Assembly: GCF_030815985.1 (NCBI RefSeq)
Contig: NZ_JAUSXM010000001.1
Coordinates: forward strand, 6,014,001-6,078,000
DNA from: Paenibacillus sp. W2I17
GTDB lineage: Bacteria > Bacillota > Bacilli > Paenibacillales > Paenibacillaceae
Reading direction: 5' to 3'
Length of the DNA: 64,000 bases
The notes under the pieces are model-generated. The model was given only the letters and a program-made list of their open reading frames with translations, was not told where the DNA came from and made no database searches. Each line of letters begins with the position of its first letter. Position 1 is the first letter of the stretch. Position numbers and translations under genes: made by a program. This document shows positions 34,426-45,394 of this stretch, one piece after another.

Positions 34426-35679
34426 ATGTTTAAGTTTAACGATGAGAAAGGGCAACTGAAATGCTCTTTTTGCGGTAAATCTCAGGAGCAGGTACGCAAG
34501 TTGGTCGCTGGACCAGGCGTGTACATTTGTGATGAATGTATCGAACTTTGCACCGAAATCGTTGAGGAAGAACTTGGTCATGATGAAGAAGTAGACCTGA
34601 AAGATATTCCGAAACCAAAAGAAATTCGTAATATTCTGGATCAATATGTTATTGGACAGGAACAAGCGAAAAAATCATTGTCTGTTGCCGTGTATAATCA
34701 CTACAAACGGATCAACACACAAAGCAAGATTGAAGATGTTGAACTGTCGAAGAGTAACATTTTGCTGTTAGGACCTACGGGTTCTGGTAAAACGTTGCTT
34801 GCGCAAACGATGGCAAAAATTTTGAATGTTCCTTTTGCTATTGCGGATGCTACGTCATTAACAGAAGCGGGTTATGTAGGTGAGGATGTAGAGAATATCC
34901 TGCTGAAACTGATTCAAGCTGCTGATTATGATGTGGAAAAAGCAGAGCGTGGCATTATTTATATCGATGAGATTGATAAAGTAGCGCGTAAATCCGAAAA
35001 CCCATCCATTACTCGTGATGTATCGGGCGAAGGTGTGCAACAGGCTCTCTTGAAAATTCTTGAAGGAACTGTGGCTTCTGTACCACCACAAGGTGGTCGT
35101 AAACACCCTCATCAAGAATTCATTCAGATCGATACAACGAACATCCTGTTCATTTGCGGCGGTGCCTTTGATGGTCTGGAGCAAATGATCAAACGCCGGA
35201 TCGGTAAAAAAGTCATTGGCTTCAATACCGTTTCTGAGCAAAAAGATCTGAAACCAGGTGAATACCTGGGTATGGTATTGCCGGAAGATTTGCTGAAATT
35301 TGGTCTGATTCCGGAATTTGTAGGCCGTCTGCCAGTCATCTCCACTTTGGAGCCATTGGATGAAGATACGCTGGTACGGATTCTTTCCGAACCAAAAAAC
35401 GCGCTTACCAAACAGTACCAAAAACTGCTTGAGCTGGATAATGTGAATCTGGTATTTGAACCAGCTGCATTGCTTGCGATTGCCAAAGAAGCAATTAAAC
35501 GTAACACAGGTGCACGTGGATTACGTGCCATCATTGAAGGTATCATGCTTGAAATCATGTATGAAGTGCCTTCACGTGATGATGTTACGAACTGTGTCAT
35601 TACCGAAGAAGTTGTTGAAAAAAGAGTCGTGCCTGAACTAAGCCAATCGAAGGACGATAAGCAGGAAGAGAGCGCCTAA
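34426..35679 (+). CDS. clpX: ATP-dependent Clp protease ATP-binding subunit ClpX
   Basis: 417 residues; ATG after AAAGGGGTGG. The N-terminal zinc domain has CSFCGKSQ and CDECIELC (residues ~13-40). The AAA+ domain shows Walker [17 protein letters not shown], the pore loop GYVGEDVE, Walker [13 protein letters not shown] and a sensor-2 '[10 protein letters not shown]'. The IGF-type loop that docks to ClpP is visible in '[12 protein letters not shown]'. It unfolds substrates for ClpP. Forms an operon with clpP; ispG starts 120 bases downstream. Confidence 0.98.
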   Translation: MFKFNDEKGQLKCSFCGKSQEQVRKLVAGPGVYICDECIELCTEIVEEELGHDEEVDLKDIPKPKEIRNILDQYVIGQEQAKKSLSVAVYNHYKRINTQSKIEDVELSKSNILLLGPTGSGKTLLAQTMAKILNVPFAIADATSLTEAGYVGEDVENILLKLIQAADYDVEKAERGIIYIDEIDKVARKSENPSITRDVSGEGVQQALLKILEGTVASVPPQGGRKHPHQEFIQIDTTNILFICGGAFDGLEQMIKRRIGKKVIGFNTVSEQKDLKPGEYLGMVLPEDLLKFGLIPEFVGRLPVISTLEPLDEDTLVRILSEPKNALTKQYQKLLELDNVNLVFEPAALLAIAKEAIKRNTGARGLRAIIEGIMLEIMYEVPSRDDVTNCVITEEVVEKRVVPELSQSKDDKQEESA

Positions 35680-35799
35680 TAAAGGCCTGAATCCCGTTGA
35701 ACTCTGAAATATAGACTTGTCAGTTCTCCACTTTGGCAGAAGGCGAATTCATGTCTCTGTCAGGGTGGAGCTTTGACGTTGTGGGGAGAGAAATCACTC

Positions 35800-36897
35800 A
35801 TGTATTTAAGACAGGATACACGTCCCGTAAAAGTGGGAAACGTAACGATCGGTGGCAGTAACGAAGTCATTATCCAAAGTATGTGTACAACCAAAACGGC
35901 AGACGTTGAAGCAACGGTTGCAGAGATTCTGCGACTGGAAGAAGCAGGTTGTCAAGTGGTACGTGTAACGGTGAATAATGAGGAAGCTGCCGCAGCCATC
36001 AAGGAAATCAAAAAACGCATTCATATACCGCTCGTAGCGGACATTCATTTCAACTATAAGCTGGCTTTGCTTGCGATTGAGAACGGCATCGATAAAGTTC
36101 GGATTAATCCAGGTAACATTGGTAAACGTGCAAAAGTGGAAGAAGTGGTTAAGGCTTGTAAAGACCGCGGCATTCCGATTCGGATTGGAGTAAATGCGGG
36201 GTCTTTGGAAAACCATCTGCTTGAGAAGTACGGGTACCCGACGGCTGATGCTATGGTAGAAAGTGCATTGTATCACATTGGTATTTTGGAAGAGCTTGAT
36301 TTCCATGATATCATCGTGTCTCTCAAAGCATCGGATGTGCCGATGGCGATTGAGGCTTATACCAAAGCAGCTCAAATCATTCCGTATCCGTTGCATCTCG
36401 GGATTACCGAAGCAGGTACACTGTTCTCGGGTACGATCAAAAGCTCCGCAGGTATGGGAGCCTTGCTCTCTATGGGTATTGGTTCAACGATGCGGATCTC
36501 ACTGAGTGCGGACCCGGTAGAAGAAATCAAGGTTGCTCGTGATCTGCTCAAAACATTTGGACTCATTACAAATGCAGCCACATTGATCTCCTGCCCAACG
36601 TGTGGACGTTTGGATATCGACCTGTTCTCCATTGCCAACGAAGTGGAAGAGTATATCTCCAAACTGAAGGTGCCGATTAAAGTATCGGTGTTGGGTTGTG
36701 CGGTTAATGGTCCAGGTGAGGCCAAAGAAGCGGATATCGGGATTGCCGGTGCGCGTGGAGAAGGTCTCTTGTTCCGTCACGGCAAGATGATCCGTAAAGT
36801 GCCTGAAGAAATCATGGTTGAGGAATTAAAAAAAGAGATCGACAAAATCGTCGAAGCCTACGAAGAGACAGGTGTTATTCCTGGTCGTTCGCACTGA
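35800..36897 (+). CDS. ispG: 4-hydroxy-3-methylbut-2-enyl diphosphate synthase (flavodoxin/ferredoxin-type)
   Basis: 365 residues from ATG 35800, with GGGGAGA upstream; the frame is open nine codons further. IspG reductively converts MEcPP to HMBPP in the methylerythritol phosphate pathway. The N-terminal TIM barrel shows [15 protein letters not shown] and [13 protein letters not shown]. The C-terminal reductase domain has the [4Fe-4S] ligands in [13 protein letters not shown] and [17 protein letters not shown], a CPTCG...C pattern. Short, single-barrel bacterial form. Placement between clpX and lonB differs from B. subtilis. A terminator follows. Confidence 0.97.
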   Translation: MYLRQDTRPVKVGNVTIGGSNEVIIQSMCTTKTADVEATVAEILRLEEAGCQVVRVTVNNEEAAAAIKEIKKRIHIPLVADIHFNYKLALLAIENGIDKVRINPGNIGKRAKVEEVVKACKDRGIPIRIGVNAGSLENHLLEKYGYPTADAMVESALYHIGILEELDFHDIIVSLKASDVPMAIEAYTKAAQIIPYPLHLGITEAGTLFSGTIKSSAGMGALLSMGIGSTMRISLSADPVEEIKVARDLLKTFGLITNAATLISCPTCGRLDIDLFSIANEVEEYISKLKVPIKVSVLGCAVNGPGEAKEADIGIAGARGEGLLFRHGKMIRKVPEEIMVEELKKEIDKIVEAYEETGVIPGRSH

Positions 36898-36919
36898 TTG
36901 ATTCATATCTTGTTACAAC

Positions 36920-36948
36920 AAAAGCTCGCCAGCGATGGCGGGCTTTTT
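36920..36948 (+). terminator. Terminator after ispG
   Basis: AAAGCTCGCC and GGCGGGCTTT form the stem (one wobble) and T residues follow. Confidence 0.8.
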
Positions 36949-37064
36949 ATTTTCTCGCATACAAATTCCGCATCGCCCGTTTACGTCGCGTCGAAAAGGC
37001 TATACTACCAAGTATTAGCATGATCTCATATGAGAATAGTGACAAAATAGGAGGATGTGAAGAC

Positions 37065-38819
37065 ATGGAATTTGGTATGGTCATCATGTTGATTCAGTTA
37101 TTTTTTGGAGTGGTGATTGGTTTGTATTTCTGGAACCTGCTGCGTGGTCAGAAAACAAACCGCAGTGCCGTTGAGCGTGAATCTCGCAAGGAACTGGAGA
37201 AGCTGCGCAAGCTGCGTTCGATCTCACTCACCAAACCGCTTTCGGAGAAGACGCGTCCAGCTACCATTAACGATATTGTTGGGCAAAAAGATGGGTTGCG
37301 TGCCCTTAAAGCTGCATTATGCAGTGCAAATCCGCAACATGTTATCATTTATGGCCCACCCGGAGTCGGGAAGACAGCTGCCGCAAGGGTTGTGTTGGAA
37401 GAGGCTAAGAAGAATCCATCTTCTCCATTCAAGCCAGACGCCAAATTCACGGAGCTGGATGCAACAACAGCCCGTTTTGATGAGCGTGGTATTGCGGACC
37501 CCTTAATTGGTTCGGTTCATGATCCGATATATCAGGGAGCAGGAGCTATGGGCGTTGCTGGTATTCCCCAACCAAAACCGGGCGCTGTGACAAAAGCGCA
37601 TGGGGGAATGCTTTTTATTGATGAAATTGGTGAATTACATTCGATTCAGATGAATAAGCTGTTGAAAGTGTTGGAGGATCGCAAGGTGTTTTTGGAGAGT
37701 GCGTACTATAACTCGGAAGACACGCATACTCCTGCTTATATCCACGATATTTTTCAAAATGGCCTACCGGCCGATTTCCGTCTTGTTGGAGCAACGACAC
37801 GATCGCCTCATGAACTGCCACCAGCTTTGCGTTCACGCTGCATGGAAGTTTATTTCCGTCCTTTGTTGCCTGAGGAGATTGGGCGAATTGCAGAGGATGC
37901 TGTTCAGAAAATAGGGTTCAGTCCATGTCCGGATGCCGTTGATGTGGTCAAGCGATATGCAACCAATGGACGTGAAGCGGTTAATATCATCCAGCTGGCT
38001 GCTGGACTTGCGCTGACAGAGAAGCGTGAGACGCTTCAGGCGTCTGATGTGGAGTGGGTGGCGGGTAGCAGCCAGATTCAGCCACGGCCTGATCGGAAGG
38101 TCCCTACAAAGCCCCAAGTGGGGTTTGTTAACGGCTTGGCGGTATACGGACCGAATATGGGAACCATTTTGGAGATCGAAGTGTCTGCTGTTCCGGCTCT
38201 TAAAGATCAAGGCCGAATCAACATTACAGGCGTTGTGGATGAAGAAGAGATTGGAGGCGGTTCGCGTACACTCCGGCGAAAAAGTATGGCCAAAGGCTCG
38301 GTTGAAAATGTGTTAACCGTATTAAAAGCCATGGGTATTCGTCCGAATGATTACGATTTACACGTGAATTTCCCAGGTGGGACGCCTATTGATGGTCCAT
38401 CCGCCGGGATCGCGATGGCGACTGCCATTACATCAGCCATTCAGAGGCGTCCTGTGGATCATGAGACAGCGATGACTGGCGAGATCAGTATTCATGGTCG
38501 GGTTAAGCCTATCGGTGGCGTGCTGGCCAAGGTCGAGGCTGCCTTTCAGGCAGGAGCGAAGACCGTTATTATTCCCGCGGAGAACTGGCAGTCCATTTTT
38601 GAGAATCTGGATGGCTTGCGCGTTATCCCGGTAGATACGGTACAGGACGTATTCCGTGAAGTATTTGCCTGGGTTCCGGAATCACAACAGATGGAACAAA
38701 CGAAGCTTGCAGAGGAGACAGTTGCACCTGCACCGGAGATTTTTCCACCGGCATCCGCTTCTTATTTACGGGCGGACGTGCCTCGTCCAGGACAGGTTAC
38801 AGATTCGGGAAGCTGCTAA
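37065..38819 (+). CDS. lonB: Membrane-anchored sporulation-type Lon protease LonB
   Basis: 584 residues from ATG 37065, selected for AGGAGG; the frame is open 15 codons upstream. Residues 1-25 are a membrane anchor (MVIMLIQLFFGVVIGLYFW). The AAA+ core has Walker A YGPPGVGKTAAA and Walker B MLFIDEIGEL. The C-terminal S16 protease domain has catalytic Ser in GTPIDGPSAGIAMAT and Lys in RVKPIGGVLAKVEAAFQAGA. The Lon N-terminal substrate domain is missing, which defines LonB. In B. subtilis lonB is a forespore gene under sigma-F. It lies immediately before lonA, as in that species. Confidence 0.95.
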   Translation: MEFGMVIMLIQLFFGVVIGLYFWNLLRGQKTNRSAVERESRKELEKLRKLRSISLTKPLSEKTRPATINDIVGQKDGLRALKAALCSANPQHVIIYGPPGVGKTAAARVVLEEAKKNPSSPFKPDAKFTELDATTARFDERGIADPLIGSVHDPIYQGAGAMGVAGIPQPKPGAVTKAHGGMLFIDEIGELHSIQMNKLLKVLEDRKVFLESAYYNSEDTHTPAYIHDIFQNGLPADFRLVGATTRSPHELPPALRSRCMEVYFRPLLPEEIGRIAEDAVQKIGFSPCPDAVDVVKRYATNGREAVNIIQLAAGLALTEKRETLQASDVEWVAGSSQIQPRPDRKVPTKPQVGFVNGLAVYGPNMGTILEIEVSAVPALKDQGRINITGVVDEEEIGGGSRTLRRKSMAKGSVENVLTVLKAMGIRPNDYDLHVNFPGGTPIDGPSAGIAMATAITSAIQRRPVDHETAMTGEISIHGRVKPIGGVLAKVEAAFQAGAKTVIIPAENWQSIFENLDGLRVIPVDTVQDVFREVFAWVPESQQMEQTKLAEETVAPAPEIFPPASASYLRADVPRPGQVTDSGSC

Positions 38820-38905
38820 GCGCTTCCCTTCATTGGTTTTTTATGTGAACATTTGATAGAATAATGAATGACTACAACCTGAGAGCCATTGGAGGTGCGA
38901 AAGCG

Positions 38906-41246
38906 ATGGGACCGAGCAAAGCGAAAGGTCGTCGTTTTCCTTTACTGCCTTTAAGAGGACTTCTCGTCTACCCGAGTATGGTACTGCATCTCGATGTGGG
39001 CCGGGAGAAATCGGTCAAGGCTTTAGAAAAAGCGATGGTAGAAGAACATCTGATTCTCCTATGTTCCCAAGCCGAAGTAAATATTGAAGAACCAACACAA
39101 GAGGACATTTTCAGAATCGGAACCGTGGCCAAGGTCAGACAGATGCTGAAGCTTCCGAACGGTACGATTCGTGTACTCGTGGAAGGCTTGGAACGGGCTG
39201 AAATTATTGAATATACGGACAACGAGGAATATTATGAAGTACTGGCTAAAGAGCTGCCTGAAGAGGAGAATACCCATCCGGAGACGGATGCCTTGATGCG
39301 TACTGTTCTGAACCAGTTCGAGAATTATATTAATCTGTCCAAAAAAGTCACACCAGAGACACTCGCAGCGGTGTCTGACATCGAAGAACCAGGGCGTCTG
39401 GCTGATGTTATCACGAGTCACCTGTCCTTGAAGATCAAGGATAAACAGGAAATTCTGGAGACCATCGACGTTCGGGAACGTCTGGAGAAATTGCTGGATA
39501 TCCTGAACAATGAGCGCGAAGTGCTGGAGCTTGAACGCAAGATCAGCCAACGTGTGAAGAAACAGATGGAGAAAACGCAGAAGGAATATTATTTGCGCGA
39601 GCAGATGAAAGCGATCCAGAAAGAACTGGGTGAAAAAGAAGGCCGTGCGGGTGAGGTCGAGGAACTTCGCACTCAGATGGAAGAACTCGGTTTGCCGGAC
39701 AAGGTGAAAGAGAAGGTCGAGAAAGAAATTGATCGACTGGAGAAAATGCCTGCAAGTTCAGCCGAGGGCGGAGTCATTCGCAACTACGTGGATTGGCTGC
39801 TTGGCCTTCCTTGGAGTCAGATGACAGCGGATGATCTGGATATCCAAAAAGCCGAAGATGTGCTCAATGCAGATCATTACGGACTGGAAAAGCCCAAAGA
39901 GCGTGTGCTTGAATATCTGGCTGTCCAGAAGCTCGTCAAGAAGCTCAAAGGGCCAATTCTCTGTCTGGTTGGACCTCCAGGGGTCGGTAAAACATCACTT
40001 GCCCGTTCGATCGCCAGATCGCTGGGCCGGGAGTTTGTAAGAATATCTCTTGGCGGCGTGCGTGATGAAGCCGAGATCCGTGGTCACCGACGCACCTATG
40101 TAGGGGCTATGCCTGGGCGTATCATCCAGGGGATGAAAACGGCTGGTTCACTTAATCCGGTATTCCTGCTGGACGAGATTGATAAGATGGCTTCAGACTT
40201 CCGCGGAGATCCTTCCGCAGCGTTACTTGAGGTACTTGATCCGGAACAGAATAATACGTTTAGTGATCACTTTGTAGAATTGCCGTTTGACTTATCCAAC
40301 GTTATGTTTATAACAACTGCCAACACGGTACACAATATTCCGCGTCCATTGCTGGATCGGATGGAAATGCTCAACATTCCTGGTTACACGGAGCTGGAGA
40401 AGCTGCAAATTGCGGAAAAACTATTTGTTGCCCAAACAGAAGCAGGACCATGGTCTGGAAGAAGAGCAATTGGAAATCCCGGATGACGCGTTGTTGCGTG
40501 TAATTCGTGAATATACACGGGAGTCAGGTGTGCGTAATCTGGAACAGCAGATGGCTTCGTTGTGCCGGAAAGCTGCCAAGAACATCGTATCTGGTGTGGA
40601 AGGTCAGATTAACATCTCATCAGATGAGATCAAAGACTATCTTGGACCGGGCAAGTTCCGTTATGGTATGGCCGAACTGGAAGATCAGATTGGTACCGTA
40701 ACGGGTCTGGCGTGGACTGAAGTGGGTGGAGATACCCTTATCATTGAAGTGACTGTTGTGCCTGGAACAGGTAAATTGACTCTCACAGGTAAACTGGGGG
40801 ATGTCATGAAGGAATCGGCACAAGCCGCATTCAGTTACACCCGTTCCAAAGCTACACAGCTTGGAATTTCGCCTGACTTCCATGAGAAGAACGATATCCA
40901 TATCCACGTTCCGGAAGGAGCGATTCCGAAGGATGGTCCATCTGCCGGGATTACGATGGCAACAGCTTTAATCTCAGCCTTGACGAACAAACATGTGTCC
41001 AAGGATATCGCCATGACTGGTGAAATAACACTGCGTGGACGGGTACTGCCGATTGGTGGTCTGAAAGAGAAATCACTGGCAGCCCATCGTGCCGGCTATA
41101 AAAAAATATTATTGCCTAAGGATAACGAACGGGACCTGCGTGACATTCCAGACAGCATCAAGGAAGATGTGGAGTTTGTCCCTGTAGCCCATATGGATCA
41201 GGTATTGCAGCATGCACTTGTTGAACAGACAGGAATTCACCTGTAA
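38906..41246 (+). pseudogene. lon: ATP-dependent protease LonA, split by a one-base frameshift
   Basis: Start ATG 38906 follows GGAGGTG; an ATG at 38864 is an alternative. The first frame gives the N-terminal substrate domain, coiled coil and AAA+ domain with Walker A LVGPPGVGKTSLARSIA and Walker B VFLLDEIDKM. At GCGGAAAAACTATTTG (40412-40427) the frame breaks. The next frame continues with [17 protein letters not shown] and the S16 domain, with catalytic Ser in [13 protein letters not shown], to 41246. Compared with the familiar 'IAxxHLLPKQ' of Lon, one base is extra here, probably in the run of five A. All domains are otherwise complete at about 778 residues, so a sequencing error is likelier than gene loss. 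Confidence 0.88.
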
Positions 41247-41279
41247 TCCACGTATCCGAAAGGTTCGTATGAAGATTAG

Positions 41280-41324
41280 ACCGTTCTGCGGAGGCTTCGG
41301 CGTCCGCTGGAACGGTTTTTTTTG
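41280..41324 (+). terminator. Terminator after lon
   Basis: ACCGTTC-TGCGGA and TCCGCTGGAACGGT pair with minor mismatches around GGCTTCGGCG; eight T follow. Confidence 0.85.
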
Positions 41325-41403
41325 GTATGATAGAACAATCCATGGCATAATACCTTCAACAGGTGATGCATAGCACAGGTTTTCAAGAGAGGAAAGATAC
41401 AAT

Positions 41404-42060
41404 ATGAAAGTAAATCAATCTGAATTTATTATCAGTGCCGTTCGGCCTGAACAATACCCCGATGACGGTCTGCCAGAGATTGCTTTGGCGGGACGCTCCA
41501 ATGTGGGGAAATCTTCCTTGATCAACCGTTTGATCAATCGTAAAAATTTGGCTCGGACGAGCTCTACACCGGGTAAGACACAGCAACTCAACTATTATAA
41601 AATTAATCAGGATCTCTACTTCGTCGATTTCCCGGGATATGGCTACGCTAAAGTTTCCAAAGAGCAACGCTTTGCCTGGGGCAAAATGATGGAGAAATAT
41701 TTGTTGGGACGCGAGGAATTGAAACTGGTCATGCAGATGGTGGATATGAGACATGAACCGTCCAAGGAGGACAAGATGATGAACGAATGGCTTCGTCATA
41801 ATGGACTGCCTTTGGTTGTAGTAGCAACCAAGATGGACAAGATTCCAAAAACACGCAGAGCCAAATATATCAAAGTCATTAAGGAATCACTGGGTCTTCG
41901 TTCAGGGGATTTGTTTGTGCCGTTTTCATCCGAAGAGGGATTGGGGAAAGAAGAGTTATGGGACATCATTACCCGCCATGCCCGGATAGATAAGTATGCA
42001 CCAGTGCTGGATGCAGAGGGTGCTTCTGATGAGGAAGAAACCAACGAAATTAACGGATAA
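41404..42060 (+). CDS. ysxC: Ribosome biogenesis GTPase YsxC/EngB
   Basis: 218 residues; ATG after GAGAGGAAAG. GTPase motifs: G1 [14 protein letters not shown] (~30), G2 [10 protein letters not shown]3 [11 protein letters not shown]4 ATKMDK and G5 VPFSSEEG. YihA/EngB proteins assist late assembly of the 50S subunit and are essential in B. subtilis. The C-terminal tail ([16 protein letters not shown]) is acidic. Same position relative to lonA and hemA as in B. subtilis. The following 267 bases before the next gene hold no clear gene. Confidence 0.97.
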   Translation: MKVNQSEFIISAVRPEQYPDDGLPEIALAGRSNVGKSSLINRLINRKNLARTSSTPGKTQQLNYYKINQDLYFVDFPGYGYAKVSKEQRFAWGKMMEKYLLGREELKLVMQMVDMRHEPSKEDKMMNEWLRHNGLPLVVVATKMDKIPKTRRAKYIKVIKESLGLRSGDLFVPFSSEEGLGKEELWDIITRHARIDKYAPVLDAEGASDEEETNEING

Positions 42061-42327
42061 CCGAGATAGTATCCCGTTTTAGTGCAGGAAAGTGAGCATG
42101 CTAAGTGAATCTTTGATGAGATCCAGATTAATCCGGTTTTTTAAGGAATTTCGTGACAATTCATCATCTGGGTCTGGAGAAAAATAACGTTAGGGTAGTG
42201 TATAATGAGCATAGGTGCATATTGCCAACAGTACCAAAATTACCGGCCATGCCGGCCTGAAGAATTTTGAGATGACTGCTACATGTGCAGGAAGACAAAA
42301 CAATCGGGAAAGAATTGAGGGATTTGT

Positions 42328-42915
42328 ATGGCTCAGCGGTTAGCCACAGAGTACGTTAAGGCCACTATGAAATTGTCAGAACCCCAGATGCATCAGTTTT
42401 TGCGCATGACAGAAGACGGCAGGCTTCATCACCGGGTTAAGGTGTTGGACAATGGTTGTCAGGAGGTTGTGCTGGGGGATGTAAGTGGAGAAGAAGTGCA
42501 TTTCCCTTTTGACCGCATAGAAGGGTTTTATATCTGTGAGTTATCTTGCCGCCTGGTGAACCTGCATCTGACCAACGTTGTCCGGAAGCTCTTTGTGACT
42601 TTTAAAGGTGACGGGGTCGTTCATCGGATCTATAAAGGGTTCACCATGACGTATGTTTATGCTCAAGGCACTGTCCACAAAATTGTGGAGAAGACCGGGG
42701 AGAACACCCGAGTGATCTATGAATACAAAAATACGTTGCTTGAATTGCAACATCTGTTCCAGGCCAGAGATGTAGAACGCGAAATCAACCGTGTGTATGC
42801 CGAGATCGATTCACTGCTGGACACTAGAAAAGATGCGACTGCTGAACAGCTCCATCAGATTGATGAGACCCTTGCTCGTCATCAAAAACGGTTGTTTGAG
42901 CTTGAAGCTTATTAA
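42328..42915 (+). CDS. Conserved-looking hypothetical protein, 195 residues
   Basis: ATG follows a GAGGGA site. The first ~125 residues are beta-rich (HHRVKVLDNGCQEVVLGDVS, RKLFVTFKGDGVVHRIYKGF). The last ~65 form a charged coiled coil (LFQARDVEREINRVYAEIDS and LHQIDETLARHQKRLFELEA). I recognise no domain. It lies between ysxC and speD, has its own large terminator, and is probably expressed alone. Function unknown. Confidence 0.75.
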   Translation: MAQRLATEYVKATMKLSEPQMHQFLRMTEDGRLHHRVKVLDNGCQEVVLGDVSGEEVHFPFDRIEGFYICELSCRLVNLHLTNVVRKLFVTFKGDGVVHRIYKGFTMTYVYAQGTVHKIVEKTGENTRVIYEYKNTLLELQHLFQARDVEREINRVYAEIDSLLDTRKDATAEQLHQIDETLARHQKRLFELEAY

Positions 42916-42954
42916 CTTAAAATTGTATGTTTATAAACGTATATGAATGTAATC

Positions 42955-43026
42955 AATCCCCTTGTTTCTTCCGGGCAGTGGCACTCGCCAATGTGGAGGT
43001 TTCAGGGGGATTTTTTGATGTGAGAT
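42955..43026 (+). terminator. Long-stem terminator
   Basis: AATCCCCTTG (42955-42964) pairs with CAGGGGGATT (43013-43022) around a ~48-base loop containing an inner GGC...GCC stem; T residues follow. Between it and speD (43027-43250) I see no gene. Confidence 0.6.
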
Positions 43027-43250
43027 CGAATATTCCGATTAGAAAATATTTATTTTACAATCTTTTGGAAAAGGGTTGATTTCACTCTGATTCAATGTTA
43101 TTTTTAATCTCGTTGAAAACAATATAGGAACCAGGATTCACTCAGGACATTATATGTTGCGAGAGATTTTTCCCTCGGGAAGTGAATGACGTAGGTCCTA
43201 GCGGATGAAATTTTTCAAACATTTTATTCCTAGGAAGGGGGAACCGAAGG

Positions 43251-43652
43251 ATGGAATATTCAACTTTCGGAAGACACGTTGCTGTTGATACTTGGGGTGT
43301 CGACTTTAATCTACTGAACAATGCAGAGTATCTGGAAGCCCAAATGATTGAAGCAGCGGAGGCATGTGGCGCGACAGTGATGTCCGTACAGTCCAAGCAG
43401 TTTGATCCACAGGGAGCGACCGTACTTGTACTATTGTCTGAGAGCCATCTCTCCATTCATACGTATCCTGAGAGAGGTTTTGCAGCGATTGATTGTTACA
43501 CTTGTGGGGAGACTGTAGATCCACAGCTTGCTATTGACTACCTGGTATCCGTATTAAAGCCTGAAAAAACGTATGCAAAGAAGTTGGTACGTGGATTGGG
43601 CGAATTGCAAGTTGAAACACCAGAGATGAACAACCAGACTGAACGGGTTTAA
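43251..43652 (+). CDS. speD: S-adenosylmethionine decarboxylase proenzyme
   Basis: 133 residues; ATG after AAGGGGG. The self-cleavage site is ESHLSIHTYPERGFAAIDCY, in which Ser (~residue 66) becomes the pyruvoyl group of the alpha chain; the catalytic Cys is in AIDCYTCG. The enzyme makes decarboxylated SAM, the aminopropyl donor for spermidine. Size fits the short prokaryotic class (B. subtilis SpeD-type). It stands alone in front of the haem operon. Confidence 0.96.
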   Translation: MEYSTFGRHVAVDTWGVDFNLLNNAEYLEAQMIEAAEACGATVMSVQSKQFDPQGATVLVLLSESHLSIHTYPERGFAAIDCYTCGETVDPQLAIDYLVSVLKPEKTYAKKLVRGLGELQVETPEMNNQTERV

Positions 43653-43907
43653 ATAAAAAGTATATTGCATACACAATGTTCACATATCGGGATGGACACA
43701 TAACCTCCCAAACTCTAATAGTCATGGAATAATTCCATGGCTATTTGTTTTAATATGCGTATCGTTATGAATATTCATAATCGACACTTTTTAACGCATA
43801 ACGGTGAACTTTGGTGAGACACTACAATAAATGACAGTGCATATGATGATGAACATGGTGATTTCATAAACATTTCATAAAAATGACCCGGTCACGGCTA
43901 TGATGTG

Positions 43908-43916
43908 TGATATAAT
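43908..43916 (+). promoter_or_regulatory. Extended -10 promoter element of the hem operon
   Basis: TGATATAAT is a perfect TGnTATAAT extended -10 box 79 bases before hemA. No good -35 is visible at the usual distance, which extended -10 promoters tolerate. The rest of 43653-43907 shows no gene or known riboswitch. Confidence 0.5.
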
Positions 43917-43994
43917 TAACCATGTCAATCATAAATGGATAGACATATGCAGTAAGCACTTTGATTGGAAATTTATTAGGCAGGTGAACTTGCA

Positions 43995-45380
43995 ATGCAC
44001 ATCGTTGTCGTTGGTTTGAATTATCGCACGGCGCCTGTAGAGGTTAGGGAACGATTCACATTTGCAGAAAAGGATTTGTCTGAAGCGCTGCAGCAGCTCA
44101 AGCTGACCAAGAGTGTATTGGAAGGTGTAATCGTAGCCACATGTAACCGTACCGAGTTGTATGTTGTGGTGGACCGTCTTCACATGTGTGGTTATTTTAT
44201 TCGAACATTCATGGAACAATGGTTTAATGTACCACGGGAAGAATTTACGCAACACTTATATATATATGAAGATGATCAAGCCATGCGCCATTTGTTCCGT
44301 GTCATCTGCGGACTAGATTCCATGGTCATTGGTGAGACTCAGATTCTTGGACAGGTGAAACAGGCTTTTCTTAAAGCGCAGGAAGAGAAATCAACAGGTA
44401 CCTGGTTTAATAAGTTATTTAAGCAGGCAGTTACATTGGGCAAACGGGCACATTCGGAGACTTCCATTGGGGAGAGCGCCGTATCTGTCAGTTATGCTGC
44501 TGTTGAACTCGGTAAGAGGATTTTTGGCATGTTCACAGATAAGAAGGTGCTCATTTTGGGTGCCGGCAAGATGAGTGAACTAACCGTGAAACATCTCTAT
44601 GCCAACGGGGCATCTGAGGTCATTGTGGCGAATCGCACGCTCGCAAGAGCTGAAGAATTGGCAGCCAAGTTCCGGGGTACACCTTGTACGATGGAACAGG
44701 CATTAGATCGACTTAATGAAGTTGATATTGTGATAAGTTCCACTGGAGCTGAACGTTATGTCATGGATGCAGCAGTGGTACGAGAGAGTATGAAGCGTCG
44801 TCAATCTCGTCCATTGTTCCTGATTGATATTGCGGTTCCACGCGATATTGATCCGGCGATAGGTGAATTATCCAACGTATTTCTCTATGACATTGATGAT
44901 CTGGAAGGAATCGTGGAGAGCAACCTGGAGATGCGTAAGGTGGAAGCTGCCAAAATTGAGAGAATGATTGAGCTTGAGATGGAGGATTATTACCATTGGC
45001 TCAAAACGTTGGGTGTTCGTCCCGTTATTCGCGCTTTGCAGGAAAAAGGTGTCTCCATTCATGAAGAAACGATGGATAGCCTGTTTAATAAACTGCCTGA
45101 GCTCGATGAACATCAACGGAAAGTCATTCGTCGTTTGACCAAGAGTATTGTGAACCAAATGACAACAGATCCGATTAATCGGATTAAGGAAATGGCAGGC
45201 ACGAAGCAAGGTGATGAAGCTCTGCGCATGTTTACTCAGATTTTCGCTCTGGAAGATGCAGTAGAGATGGCCGCTGAAAAAGTGAGTCAGAGTGATGCTA
45301 CAGCTCTGGCGAAACCAGCTGCTCACCTTAACGAAAACCGGCAAGACCCCGTGCCGGCTTATGCTCCGGCAGGCGTATAA
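43995..45380 (+). CDS. hemA: Glutamyl-tRNA reductase
   Basis: 461 residues; ATG after AGGTGAAC. The catalytic Cys is in VIVATCNRTELYVV (~Cys50). Further signatures are ICGLDSMVIGETQILGQVK, SETSIGESAVSVSYAAVEL, the NADPH loop VLILGAGKMSEL and the C-terminal helical dimerisation domain. It commits glutamyl-tRNA to 5-aminolevulinate synthesis. The N-terminus has no Lys-Lys degradation tag of the enteric type. First gene of the haem operon; hemX follows within 15 bases. Confidence 0.97.
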   Translation: MHIVVVGLNYRTAPVEVRERFTFAEKDLSEALQQLKLTKSVLEGVIVATCNRTELYVVVDRLHMCGYFIRTFMEQWFNVPREEFTQHLYIYEDDQAMRHLFRVICGLDSMVIGETQILGQVKQAFLKAQEEKSTGTWFNKLFKQAVTLGKRAHSETSIGESAVSVSYAAVELGKRIFGMFTDKKVLILGAGKMSELTVKHLYANGASEVIVANRTLARAEELAAKFRGTPCTMEQALDRLNEVDIVISSTGAERYVMDAAVVRESMKRRQSRPLFLIDIAVPRDIDPAIGELSNVFLYDIDDLEGIVESNLEMRKVEAAKIERMIELEMEDYYHWLKTLGVRPVIRALQEKGVSIHEETMDSLFNKLPELDEHQRKVIRRLTKSIVNQMTTDPINRIKEMAGTKQGDEALRMFTQIFALEDAVEMAAEKVSQSDATALAKPAAHLNENRQDPVPAYAPAGV

Positions 45381-45394
45381 GGCGGGTGGGCAGC

